Origin: an uncultured Paraprevotella sp.
GTDB taxonomy: Bacteria > Bacteroidota > Bacteroidia > Bacteroidales > Bacteroidaceae
Direction: 5' to 3'
Assembly: GCA_910584955.1 (NCBI GenBank)
Contig: CAJUDC010000140.1
Location: 1-5,769, forward strand
DNA: 5,769 nucleotides
The notes under the pieces are model-generated. The model was given only the letters and a program-made list of their open reading frames with translations, did not search any database and was not told where the DNA came from. This document shows, one piece after another, positions 1 through 5,769 of this stretch; position 1 is the first letter of the stretch; each line of letters begins with the position of its first letter. The position numbers and the translations under genes are program-made.

Positions 1-1445
1 TTCTTTTCCGTATTGCCAACTTGTATGCTTATCCCCACTGATTTGCTACTGAACCCGTTCCACCGCTCGTGTATCCGGGGCATGAAGTCGTCGGGGCATT
101 CTGCAATCATCCGGTAGAACAGGCAACATTGGTTGATGAGCGTCCCTCCGAAGCCCCACAGGTGAGGGGCGTCCCCGACAACCTGCCCGTCCCAGGTGCG
201 TCCGAAACTGGCGTCCATGTCCCAGGGAGTGAGTAGCATGCGCGGGTCTTCCTGTATGTTTCGGAAACTGATATACGCGTTCTTCAATTGATTGTCCTGG
301 ATCAGGAGACTATTTATTAAGATGATATAGTCCACCACGTTGTCCAGATAGCAAATGTCTTTTACATTTTCCCGGAAAACGGTTGTGTCCGGTGTCGTGT
401 TGTAAGCTATTTTATCGATGAGGCGTTTCATCGGCTCCCAATAACCGGCTTGCGGCGAGTCGTCCGGGTATTTCTGTTCCCATCCTTCCCACCACAGTGT
501 GTTTGTTTGCGCTTCGTTCCGGTAGCCGCTCAGGATTGTGGCCTCTGTCCATGCACGCCCTTTGTAGAGTAAGCCCCTGGGAACGGCGGATCCGTCTTTA
601 CCGTTTTTTGTCTTTTTCAGGTTCAGTTTCTTACGGTCGATCTTGTCGGTCAGGCAGTACAGCCCGTGATAGGATCCGTTTACGAACACTTCGACGAATT
701 GTCCGTGCGTGCCGTTGCACTGTTCCGTATTCTCTTTGGCATACGGCAGATCGTTTATTTCGTTCCAGATGTCCGTTGCCACTCTGTTCCGCATCCGTGC
801 ACGGTCTATGTACATGGCATCCAGTATCCAGTCGTCGTCCCGGCGTATGTTCAGCAGACCGATGTCTTCCGGTTCCTCCCGATCGTTCCGAAATTCCACG
901 GAGAAGGATTTTTTGGGGAAATAGGAGGACGAGGCTCCGCGTATGCGTATGCCGATGGTATGTGCGAAGAGCGGGTGTAGTCCGTCGGTACGGTTTTGCG
1001 GATCGATCAGTGTGAAAAAGCCGGGGTGTTTCTTGTATTTGTCCGTAAAGAATGTGGCGGCCATTTGTTCGGTGTCGGCGTCGATGCACACCAGCGGTAG
1101 GGTGGTGAAGCACATTTCCCATTGGCGCCATGTCCCGTCTGCCTGTAATTGGCTGAGTATATGCTTTCTCCGAGGCCAGTCGTCGATTTCCAAAGAGGCT
1201 TGCGTGCCGGTATCCACCGGCTTCCCGTTCAGACGGATGTACGGGTTGTTTCCGGTGCAGGTCAGCTGCGCGCTCAACCGGTCGGGGCTGTCGGGAGGAA
1301 GACTGAAATACAGTTTGCCCGCACTGCTGTCGGCCACAGCCGGTACACCGTTTAAGGCAATGCCGAAGGCCCGGTGACTTTTGCCCTGTCCGTGAGCCGC
1401 GAACGGGCAGATTATTATAAACAATGCGATTATTCCTGATTTCAT
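1..1445 (-). CDS. Secreted CotH kinase family protein (5' part, continues past left edge)
   Basis: Partial gene: 481 codons are open from ATG at 1445 to the window edge, with no stop. Residues 1-19 form a signal peptide (Lys2, then a hydrophobic run, AHG/Q cleavage site) without a lipobox, so export to the periplasm or surface is inferred. Residues 20-115 are an unassigned, probably beta-rich region. From about 116 the protein matches the CotH family: IRIRGASSSYFPKKSF (166-181), the family's RGxSS...KKS nucleotide-loop region; DDWILDAMYIDRARMRN (204-220); VEVFVNGSYHGLY (251-263); and TPWDMDASFG (406-415), the DxD metal site with Asp409 and Asp411. Asp384 and Asn389 lie about 25 residues before the DxD and may be the catalytic loop. 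Known of the family: Bacillus CotH is an atypical protein kinase for spore-coat proteins. The substrate here is unknown, since Bacteroidales do not sporulate. Family assignment is firm, function is not. The gene appears to be transcribed alone. Confidence 0.88.
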   Translation of the reverse strand, partial: MKSGIIALFIIICPFAAHGQGKSHRAFGIALNGVPAVADSSAGKLYFSLPPDSPDRLSAQLTCTGNNPYIRLNGKPVDTGTQASLEIDDWPRRKHILSQLQADGTWRQWEMCFTTLPLVCIDADTEQMAATFFTDKYKKHPGFFTLIDPQNRTDGLHPLFAHTIGIRIRGASSSYFPKKSFSVEFRNDREEPEDIGLLNIRRDDDWILDAMYIDRARMRNRVATDIWNEINDLPYAKENTEQCNGTHGQFVEVFVNGSYHGLYCLTDKIDRKKLNLKKTKNGKDGSAVPRGLLYKGRAWTEATILSGYRNEAQTNTLWWEGWEQKYPDDSPQAGYWEPMKRLIDKIAYNTTPDTTVFRENVKDICYLDNVVDYIILINSLLIQDNQLKNAYISFRNIQEDPRMLLTPWDMDASFGRTWDGQVVGDAPHLWGFGGTLINQCCLFYRMIAECPDDFMPRIHERWNGFSSKSVGISIQVGNTEK

Positions 1446-1507
1446 AGCCTTGGTGTAATCAAATGAACGGATGGAGGCAACGAAACACATTTTCCGGTAC
1501 CTGCGTG

Positions 1508-1539
1508 TAAAGGTACGGTATTGAAGGGAGAAAGTGAAA
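1508..1539 (-). promoter_or_regulatory. Putative Bacteroides-type promoter of the CotH-family gene
   Basis: On the minus strand TTTC (1539-1536) is followed after exactly 20 bases by TACCTTTA (1515-1508). This matches the Bacteroidota -33/-7 consensus (TTTG, 19-21 bases, TAnnTTTG) except for the last base of each box. The start of transcription would fall near 1502-1505, giving a leader of roughly 60 bases before the ATG at 1445. No clear Shine-Dalgarno is seen, as is usual in this phylum. Confidence 0.5.
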
Positions 1540-1607
1540 TATTGCGGTGCTTTTTTTGCAGGAAGCTATATTCTTACAGGAAAGGCGTAAGATTATTTTC
1601 TGCCCCT

Positions 1608-1639
1608 ATTGACAAAGGGCGGAAAATGATGTATATTTG
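1608..1639 (+). promoter_or_regulatory. Bacteroides-type promoter driving the candidate small RNA
   Basis: ATTG (1608-1611) is followed after 20 bases by TATATTTG (1632-1639), a perfect TAnnTTTG -7 box at the spacing expected for the primary sigma factor of Bacteroidota. Transcription should begin a few bases downstream, around 1643-1647. No protein gene on this strand follows within 3 kb, so the promoter most likely serves the short transcript that ends at the terminator at 1785-1813. Confidence 0.65.
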
Positions 1640-1644
1640 TAATT

Positions 1645-1813
1645 CCGATAGCGAATGAAACCGAATGGGAATGACAGAAAGTGTAAAGAATATTTGGAGT
1701 ATGGAGAATGTGTGTCAGAGAAAGGCTAACTGTCTTTCTGCTTGGCGTATGCAATAGATGTATGCCGTGGATTCGGCTATAGGGCGCCCGTTCGGTATCG
1801 AACGGGCGTTTTT
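1645..1813 (+). ncRNA. Candidate structured small RNA, about 170 nt (6S-like architecture possible)
   Basis: The transcript is bounded by a perfect -7 box just upstream and a strong intrinsic terminator at its 3' end. Its predicted 5' end (1645-1656) pairs with 1771-1783, directly before the terminator: 11 pairs with one mismatch (1647/1781) and one bulge (1775). Inside, CAGAAAG (1675-1681) pairs perfectly with CTTTCTG (1734-1740). On the 3' side GGCGTAT (1744-1750) can pair with GTATGCC (1760-1766), including two wobbles. A closing stem, a large internal bubble with a small 3'-side hairpin and an apical stem recall the layout of 6S RNA, but I see no sequence signature that proves it. It does not look like tRNA, tmRNA, RNase P RNA or the conserved SRP RNA domain. 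A 24-codon frame (1655-1729) also lies inside and is probably chance. That it is an RNA gene is likely; its family is open. Confidence 0.55.
1785..1813 (+). terminator. Strong intrinsic terminator of the candidate small RNA
   Basis: CGCCCGTTCG (1785-1794) and CGAACGGGCG (1799-1808) form a perfect 10-bp stem with the 4-base loop GTAT, followed at once by TTTTT (1809-1813). The opposite strand has no U tract after the hairpin, so it acts on plus-strand transcripts only. Confidence 0.85.
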
Positions 1814-2044
1814 CGTAGGAATAGGTCCCGTTTGTGCTTTTCCCGGTGCGCACCCCGTTAAAATGCGGTCTAGGCGACGTTCTCTCGGTTGGCTCACCGC
1901 GTAAAAGTGTTCCCGAGACAACAAATGATAAGGATGCGGGAACTGCGAAAAAACCGGGGAAGAACCGGTCTTTTCAGGTCTTGAACAAGCTTTAAAAGTG
2001 AATGGGCGGGATGTTTTTGTAAGGATATTTATTAAAATCAAGCG
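1814..2044. other. Gene-free stretch with two hairpins of unknown role
   Basis: I see no convincing coding sequence here on either strand. Three structures stand out. GGTGCGCACC (1845-1854) is a perfect 10-base palindrome. Bases 1879-1888 pair with 1913-1922 (nine of ten pairs, one C/C mismatch) around a 24-base loop. Bases 1947-1953 and 1965-1975 form a hairpin (5 bp, one mismatch, 5 bp, loop GGAAGAA) with an A tract on one side and a T tract on the other, so it could act as a weak terminator in either direction. No good promoter box was found beside them. Confidence 0.35.
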
Positions 2045-2108
2045 CGGGAAAACAGAAAATTCGCCGGCGGCTCCCGGTGCGAAAAACAGGTTGAGGCCGT
2101 CGGCGAAT
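2045..2108 (-). terminator. Intrinsic terminator of the aminopeptidase P / gamma-CA operon
   Basis: Bases 2097-2108 pair with 2059-2070 over 12 positions, including one G-U wobble. The loop is 26 bases, longer than usual. On the minus strand the stem is followed by a T-rich run, TTTTCTGTTTT. It begins 12 bases after the stop codon of the carbonic anhydrase-like gene (2120-2122), the right place to end that leftward transcript. Confidence 0.65.
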
Positions 2109-2119
2109 AGCTGTATCCG

Positions 2120-2716
2120 TTATTCCGTTGGGCTGTCGTTGTCTGTCGGTCCGTATTCTTCCGATGTCGTACAGTAACGGGTATTGGCCGGCTCTTCATC
2201 AGCCCGGCGGAACCAGTCGGAATACATTACATAATGGGCCGCATAGCCGACATTGAGTTCACGAGCCTGTTCGGTGTCCACTTTCTTGATGAACCGGGCC
2301 GGTACGCCTCCCCACAGCTCGCCGTTGCCTACCTGGGTGTTTGACAGCACCAGTGCGCCGGCTGCCACGATCGCTCCGCGTCCGATAACGGCATGGTCCA
2401 ACACGGTGGCCCCCATGCCGATCAGTGCTCCGTCGCGGACGCTGCAACCGTGCAACGTGACATTGTGGCCCACCGTTACGTCGTCACCGATCACGATGGG
2501 CGCCTTGCCGTAGAGGGTGTGCAGGCAACTGCCGTCCTGGATGTTGGTGCGGTTGCCGATTTTGATATAATGGACGTCCCCCCGGAGCACGGCGTTGAAC
2601 CATACGGTGCAGTCGTCGCCCATCGTAACGTCACCTACGATGACGGCTCCTTCCGAGAAATAGCAATGTTTGCCGAATCGGGGCGTGAGCCCCTTTATAG
2701 ATTTGATAAGTGCCAT
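2120..2716 (-). CDS. Gamma-carbonic anhydrase family protein (CamH/YrdA-like, left-handed beta-helix)
   Basis: 198 residues. Hexapeptide repeats (such as VIVGDV, IVIGDDV and AVIGRGA) through about residues 20-150 indicate a left-handed parallel beta-helix, a fold that trimerises and binds metal between subunits. The three metal-binding histidines of the gamma class are present: His66 (CLHTLYG), and His84 and His89 (GHNVTLHG, the five-residue spacing of Methanosarcina Cam). Arg45, Asp47, Gln60 and Asp61 match the conserved RGD and QD positions of the family. The glutamate that follows the RGD aspartate in Cam is Val48 here and the acidic loop is missing, as in the shorter CamH/YrdA/PaaY relatives. 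CO2 hydration (CO2 to bicarbonate) is therefore plausible but not assured. No signal peptide is visible, so it is probably cytosolic. The last 25 or so residues are a polar tail rich in Thr, Glu and Asp. It starts 21 bases after the aminopeptidase stop, so it is probably its operon partner. Confidence 0.9.
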   Translation of the reverse strand: MALIKSIKGLTPRFGKHCYFSEGAVIVGDVTMGDDCTVWFNAVLRGDVHYIKIGNRTNIQDGSCLHTLYGKAPIVIGDDVTVGHNVTLHGCSVRDGALIGMGATVLDHAVIGRGAIVAAGALVLSNTQVGNGELWGGVPARFIKKVDTEQARELNVGYAAHYVMYSDWFRRADEEPANTRYCTTSEEYGPTDNDSPTE

Positions 2717-2737
2717 AATGAATGATAGGTTATAAAA

Positions 2738-4534
2738 TTATCGTGTTTTCTCCAGCGGCGCCGTGGCGTCCTCCAGCCAGCGGCGGTGCTCCTCGTCGAG
2801 CAGCGGAGCCAGTGCCTCGTACACCCGGCGGTGGTAGGTGTCCAGCCATTCCGTTTCCTCGCGGTTCAGCATTTCGCGTACAATGGGTGTTTTGTCGATG
2901 GGACACAGTGTGAGCGGTTCGAATTGCAGGAATGTGCCGAATTCCGTGTCGCGGAAAGGAACGATCAGCTGCATGTTCTCTATGCGGCAACCGTGTCGAC
3001 CGCTCCGGTAGATCCCCGGTTCGTTGGTCACGGTCATGCCCGCCCGCAGCGGTTCCGGCATATAGTTCATGCGGATCTGGTGCGGTCCTTCGTGTACGTT
3101 CAGATACGAGCCTACGCCGTGACCGGTGCCGTGCAGGTAGTTGATGCCTTCCTGCCACATGGCGTAACGGGCACACACGTCGAGCTGCGTACCGCTACAT
3201 CCGTCGGGGAAGCGCACCCGGGCCAGGCAGATATGCCCTTTCAGCACCAGTGTATAGTCGCGCCGTTCCTCGTCGGTGAGCGGTCCCAAGGCGATGGTGC
3301 GTGTAATATCCGTTGTACCGTCCTGATATTGTGCGCCCGAGTCGAGCAGCAGCAGGCCGTGCGGCTCCAGGGGAATGTCGGTCTGCGGGGTGGCTTCGTA
3401 ATGCACGATGGCTCCGTGCGCTCCGTAGCCGGCTATGGTGTCGAAACTGATGTCGCGGTACAGCGCCTGTTCGGCCCGCAGGGCGGTCAGTCGTCGGTCG
3501 ATGGAAAGTTCTGTCTGTCCGCCGGCCTCCACAGCCGGTTTCAGCCAGCGCAGGAATTTGACGAGAGCCATTCCGTCGCGCAGCATGGCGTTCCGGTATC
3601 CGGTCTGTTCGGCTTCGTTCTTTATGGCCTTGAGCCGTGCGGCGGGCGAGGGCATACGTCGTATGCTGCATCCGTCGGGTACCGCACCGAACACGGTGTA
3701 GTTCGTTGCAGCCGGATTCAGCCCTATGCTGCTGCCCCGATAGGCACGGATGGCATCGGTGATGGCTGTGTACGGGCGCAGTATCACGCCTTCTCCGTGC
3801 AGATAGTCTCCGATTTCGTCGGTCAGTTTGTCTGCGTCGATGAAGAGTGTGGCCGGTCCTTCGGTTTCTATCAGCAGGTAACTTACAAATACCGGGTTGC
3901 AATGCACGTCGCTGCCCCGCAGGTTCAGCGTCCAGGCGATTTCGTCCAAAGCCGAAAGGACGAAAGCCCCCACCTGCGCCTTACGGCAGATCCGGCGGAT
4001 ATGCTCCAGTTTGTCGCGGCAACTTACGCCTGCCAGCAAAAGCGGTTGCTGCACGACCGGATAGGCGGGAACAGCAGGCCGGTCGGTCCATAGCGTCTCC
4101 ATCGGGTCGTAGGAGGTGCACAGGTGCATGCCGTTGGCGGTCAGTTCCGTTTGCAGCCTCTCTACCGCAGTCACGGTATTTACGTTGCCGTCCGTCCCTA
4201 CCGTGCTGTCCGCCGGCAACCGTGCGGTCAGCCATTCCGTGATGCTTGGCGTGTCGGGCAGTCCGTCGCGCATCAGGCGGATACCGGTGCCCTGCAGTTG
4301 TTCCTCTGCCGCAATGAAGTAGCGGGAGTCCGTCCATAAGGCGGCTTCGTCGGTGGTCACCACCACAGTGCCTGCCGATCCGTTGAAGCCCGAAAGCCAT
4401 TGTCTGGCCTCCCAACGGGCAGGTATATATTCGCCGCAATGCGGATCGGTGGAAGGCACTATGAAAGCGCTCATACCGTGCTCCTCCATCCAGCGGCGCA
4501 GGGCATTGATTCGTTCGTTAATCGTTTTTCTCAT
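2738..4534 (-). CDS. pepP: Xaa-Pro aminopeptidase (aminopeptidase P, M24B family)
   Basis: 598 residues, the long three-domain form related to eukaryotic XPNPEP1. It removes an N-terminal residue that precedes proline from peptides, using two metal ions, probably Mn2+. Two creatinase-like N-terminal domains (about 7-135 and 165-305) are followed by the pita-bread M24 catalytic domain (about 310-530) and the short C-terminal extension of this subfamily (about 535-598). All five metal ligands are visible: Asp398 and Asp409 (DSGAQYQDGTTDITRT), His472 (GTGHGVGSYLNVHEGP), Glu505 (TNEPGIY) and Glu519 (CRIEN). His378 (GAIVHY) and His481 (HEGP) match the substrate and proton-shuttle histidines. No signal peptide, so cytosolic; a role in recycling proline-containing peptides is inferred. 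The ATG at 4534 sits about 25 bases after a good promoter. It is the first gene of a two-gene unit with the gamma-CA homolog. The symbol follows enzyme function and is not proof of orthology to E. coli pepP, which is shorter. Confidence 0.96.
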   Translation of the reverse strand: MRKTINERINALRRWMEEHGMSAFIVPSTDPHCGEYIPARWEARQWLSGFNGSAGTVVVTTDEAALWTDSRYFIAAEEQLQGTGIRLMRDGLPDTPSITEWLTARLPADSTVGTDGNVNTVTAVERLQTELTANGMHLCTSYDPMETLWTDRPAVPAYPVVQQPLLLAGVSCRDKLEHIRRICRKAQVGAFVLSALDEIAWTLNLRGSDVHCNPVFVSYLLIETEGPATLFIDADKLTDEIGDYLHGEGVILRPYTAITDAIRAYRGSSIGLNPAATNYTVFGAVPDGCSIRRMPSPAARLKAIKNEAEQTGYRNAMLRDGMALVKFLRWLKPAVEAGGQTELSIDRRLTALRAEQALYRDISFDTIAGYGAHGAIVHYEATPQTDIPLEPHGLLLLDSGAQYQDGTTDITRTIALGPLTDEERRDYTLVLKGHICLARVRFPDGCSGTQLDVCARYAMWQEGINYLHGTGHGVGSYLNVHEGPHQIRMNYMPEPLRAGMTVTNEPGIYRSGRHGCRIENMQLIVPFRDTEFGTFLQFEPLTLCPIDKTPIVREMLNREETEWLDTYHRRVYEALAPLLDEEHRRWLEDATAPLEKTR

Positions 4535-4561
4535 GATCGTTTTCGTTCGTAATGAAGATTA

Positions 4562-4593
4562 CAAAAATAGAGTATTATCCTTTTTTATCGAAA
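4562..4593 (-). promoter_or_regulatory. Bacteroides-type promoter of the aminopeptidase P / gamma-CA operon
   Basis: On the minus strand TTTC (4593-4590) precedes, by 20 bases, TATTTTTG (4569-4562), a perfect TAnnTTTG -7 box. Transcription would start near 4555-4558, giving a leader of only 20-25 bases before the ATG at 4534. No Shine-Dalgarno is seen. It is divergent from the mdh promoter on the other strand. Confidence 0.65.
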
Positions 4594-4608
4594 TATTCTT
4601 CTTTTAAA

Positions 4609-4640
4609 TTAGCAACATTGGTGCTTTTTATCTATTTTTG
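4609..4640 (+). promoter_or_regulatory. Bacteroides-type promoter of malate dehydrogenase
   Basis: TTAG (4609-4612), a three-of-four match to the -33 TTTG element, is followed after 20 bases by TATTTTTG (4633-4640), a perfect -7 box. The expected transcription start is about 4644-4648, leaving an A/T-rich leader of about 45 bases before the ATG at 4690. The box lies inside the in-frame upstream extension of the mdh reading frame and so argues against the earlier start at 4552. Confidence 0.65.
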
Positions 4641-4689
4641 TGACGAGAAAAAAGCAGAATTGTTTTATAAAATAGTAAAAAAACAGACT

Positions 4690-5682
4690 ATGGGATTTTT
4701 AACAGACGACAAATTGGTGATTGTAGGTGCCGCCGGTATGATCGGTTCCAACATGGCGCAGACCGCCTTGATGATGGGTTTGACTTCTAACCTGTGCCTT
4801 TATGATGTGTTTTCGCCCGAAGGCGTGGCCGAAGAAATGCGTCAGAGCGGTTTTGACAATGTGAACATTACGGCAACTACGGATGTGGCCGAGGCTTTTA
4901 AGGATGCCAAGTATATAATCTCTTCGGGCGGTGCTCCCCGTAAACAGGGTATGACGCGTGAAGATTTGCTGAAAGGCAATTGCGAAATCGCCGAGCAGCT
5001 GGGTAAAGATATCAAGACGTATTGCCCGGACGTGAAGCATGTGGTGATTATCTTCAATCCTGCCGATCTGACAGGTTTGGTAACATTGCTCTATTCCGGT
5101 TTGAAGCCTTCGCAGGTGACTACGTTGGCCGGTCTGGATTCCACCCGTCTGCAGAGTGCGCTGGCTAAGAAGTTCGGCGTGATGCAGAGCGAGATTACCG
5201 GCTGTGCCACTTACGGCGGTCACGGTGAACAGATGGCTGTATTCGGTTCTGCCGTTAAGGTGGCCGGTAAGGCACTGACCGATATTATCGGTACTCCCGA
5301 GTTCACGGAAGAAGAATGGGAAAACATGAAGACCGATGTAACGAAGGGCGGTGCCAAGATCATCGAACTGCGCGGTCGCTCGTCGTTCCAGAGCCCGGCT
5401 TACATCTCTGTTGAGATGATCCGCTCGGCTATGGGTGGCGAAGCTTTCCGTTGGCCGGCCGGTACGTATGTGAAGACGGATAAGTACGATCACATTATGA
5501 TGGCTATGAAGACTACATTGGATGCAACGGGCTGTCATTACGAAGTGCCTACGGGTACTGCCGACGAGGTGGCCAAGCTGGATGCCAGCTACGCTCACCT
5601 GTGCAAGATGCGCGACGAACTGGTTACGCTGAATATCGTGCCTCCTACGTCGGAATGGAGCAAGATCAATCCGAATCTGTAA
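4690..5682 (+). CDS. mdh: Malate dehydrogenase (NAD-dependent)
   Basis: 330 residues. It interconverts malate and oxaloacetate with NAD(H) in the cytosol; in fermentative Bacteroidales this feeds the reductive route to fumarate and succinate. The Rossmann signature GAAGMIG is at 13-19, and Asp39 ends the second strand as expected for NAD. Residues that bind and turn over the dicarboxylic acid are present: Arg84 and Arg90 (APRKQGMTR, the arginine that marks malate over lactate specificity), Asn123 (NPAD), Asp150 and Arg153 (LDSTR), and the catalytic His178 (GGHGEQM). The length is normal for this Bacteroidales form, which differs from the roughly 313-residue LDH-like type. The frame stays open upstream to an ATG at 4552, but those 46 codons are A/T-rich, contain the promoter and do not resemble the family, so the start is placed at 4690. 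It is monocistronic: own promoter, strong terminator, divergent neighbour. Confidence 0.96.
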   Translation: MGFLTDDKLVIVGAAGMIGSNMAQTALMMGLTSNLCLYDVFSPEGVAEEMRQSGFDNVNITATTDVAEAFKDAKYIISSGGAPRKQGMTREDLLKGNCEIAEQLGKDIKTYCPDVKHVVIIFNPADLTGLVTLLYSGLKPSQVTTLAGLDSTRLQSALAKKFGVMQSEITGCATYGGHGEQMAVFGSAVKVAGKALTDIIGTPEFTEEEWENMKTDVTKGGAKIIELRGRSSFQSPAYISVEMIRSAMGGEAFRWPAGTYVKTDKYDHIMMAMKTTLDATGCHYEVPTGTADEVAKLDASYAHLCKMRDELVTLNIVPPTSEWSKINPNL

Positions 5683-5710
5683 TATTTCCTTATTATATAT
5701 AGGATAAGAG

Positions 5711-5743
5711 AAGTCCGGGTTTGAAGAGAACCCGGACTTTTTT
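5711..5743 (+). terminator. Intrinsic terminator of mdh
   Basis: AGTCCGGGTT (5712-5721) pairs perfectly with AACCCGGACT (5729-5738) around the loop TGAAGAG, and the right arm runs into a T tract through about 5743. A further A-T pair (5711/5739) is possible. It begins 29 bases after the mdh stop codon. The last 26 bases of the window hold nothing recognisable. Confidence 0.9.
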
Positions 5744-5769
5744 GTCGGAATAAGAAAAACTTTACGGAG

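Noticed and set aside
497..1377. Several plus- and minus-strand open frames within the CotH-family gene
   Set aside because: They are out-of-frame shadows. The continuous 481-codon frame with signal peptide and CotH motifs covers the whole interval.
1655..1729. A 24-codon plus-strand frame starting MKPNGNDRKCKEY inside the candidate small RNA
   Set aside because: It overlaps the 5' strand of the closing stem, has no Shine-Dalgarno and no recognisable similarity. A small protein encoded by the transcript cannot be excluded, but structure explains the locus better.
1785..1808. The GTTCG...CGAAC hairpin read as a tRNA T-arm
   Set aside because: There is no acceptor stem, D-arm or anticodon arm around it. 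The 10-bp stem, 4-base loop and T tract make it a terminator.
1715..2041. A 108-codon minus-strand open frame in the intergenic region
   Set aside because: It overlaps the candidate small RNA and its terminator on the opposite strand. Its composition is low in recognisable protein features, and it lies downstream of the operon terminator without its own promoter box.
2786..4093. A 435-codon open frame on the plus strand opposite aminopeptidase P
   Set aside because: It is fully antisense to a gene with intact catalytic motifs. Its product matches no family I recognise, and it lacks a promoter box and a plausible start context.
4699..5598. A 299-codon open frame on the minus strand opposite mdh
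   Set aside because: Antisense shadow of a strongly conserved enzyme gene. No recognisable domain and no terminator or promoter in that direction.

Overview
The window looks like a chromosomal segment from a member of the Bacteroidota, most likely the order Bacteroidales. Three things point there. Intergenic regions carry the Bacteroides-type promoter (a TTTG-like -33 element about 20 bases before a TAnnTTTG -7 box) and not a -35/-10 promoter. The start codons lack clear Shine-Dalgarno sequences. The proteins (a 330-residue malate dehydrogenase, a CamH-like gamma-carbonic anhydrase and a 598-residue aminopeptidase P) resemble Bacteroidales versions from memory. I cannot name the genus. No insertion sequence, integrase, CRISPR array, tRNA or rRNA is visible.

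Layout, left to right. Bases 1-1445 (minus strand) hold the first 481 codons of a secreted CotH-kinase-family protein that runs off the left edge. It has a signal peptide and a plausible own promoter at 1508-1539. Bases 1446-2119 contain no convincing protein gene. They do contain a well-delimited candidate small RNA on the plus strand: a perfect -7 box at 1632-1639, a 5' end that pairs with sequence just before the terminator, and a strong intrinsic terminator at 1785-1813. This is the least explained element in the window. After it comes a stretch with two further hairpins and no gene, then the terminator of the leftward operon at 2045-2108.

Bases 2120-4534 (minus strand) are a two-gene unit, Xaa-Pro aminopeptidase followed 21 bases later by a gamma-carbonic anhydrase-family protein, with one promoter upstream and one terminator downstream. 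Bases 4690-5682 (plus strand) are malate dehydrogenase, transcribed divergently from the aminopeptidase and closed by a strong terminator at 5711-5743. The 155-base gap at 4535-4689 carries one promoter in each direction, both with the same -7 octamer.

How they fit together: these are mostly independent housekeeping functions. Malate dehydrogenase serves the oxaloacetate-malate step of central carbon metabolism, which in fermentative Bacteroidales leads towards fumarate and succinate. The aminopeptidase trims N-terminal residues ahead of proline from peptides. The gamma-CA homolog may interconvert CO2 and bicarbonate. The CotH-like protein is exported and probably acts in the cell envelope on an unknown substrate. 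I see no evidence of a defence, mobile or biosynthetic system.
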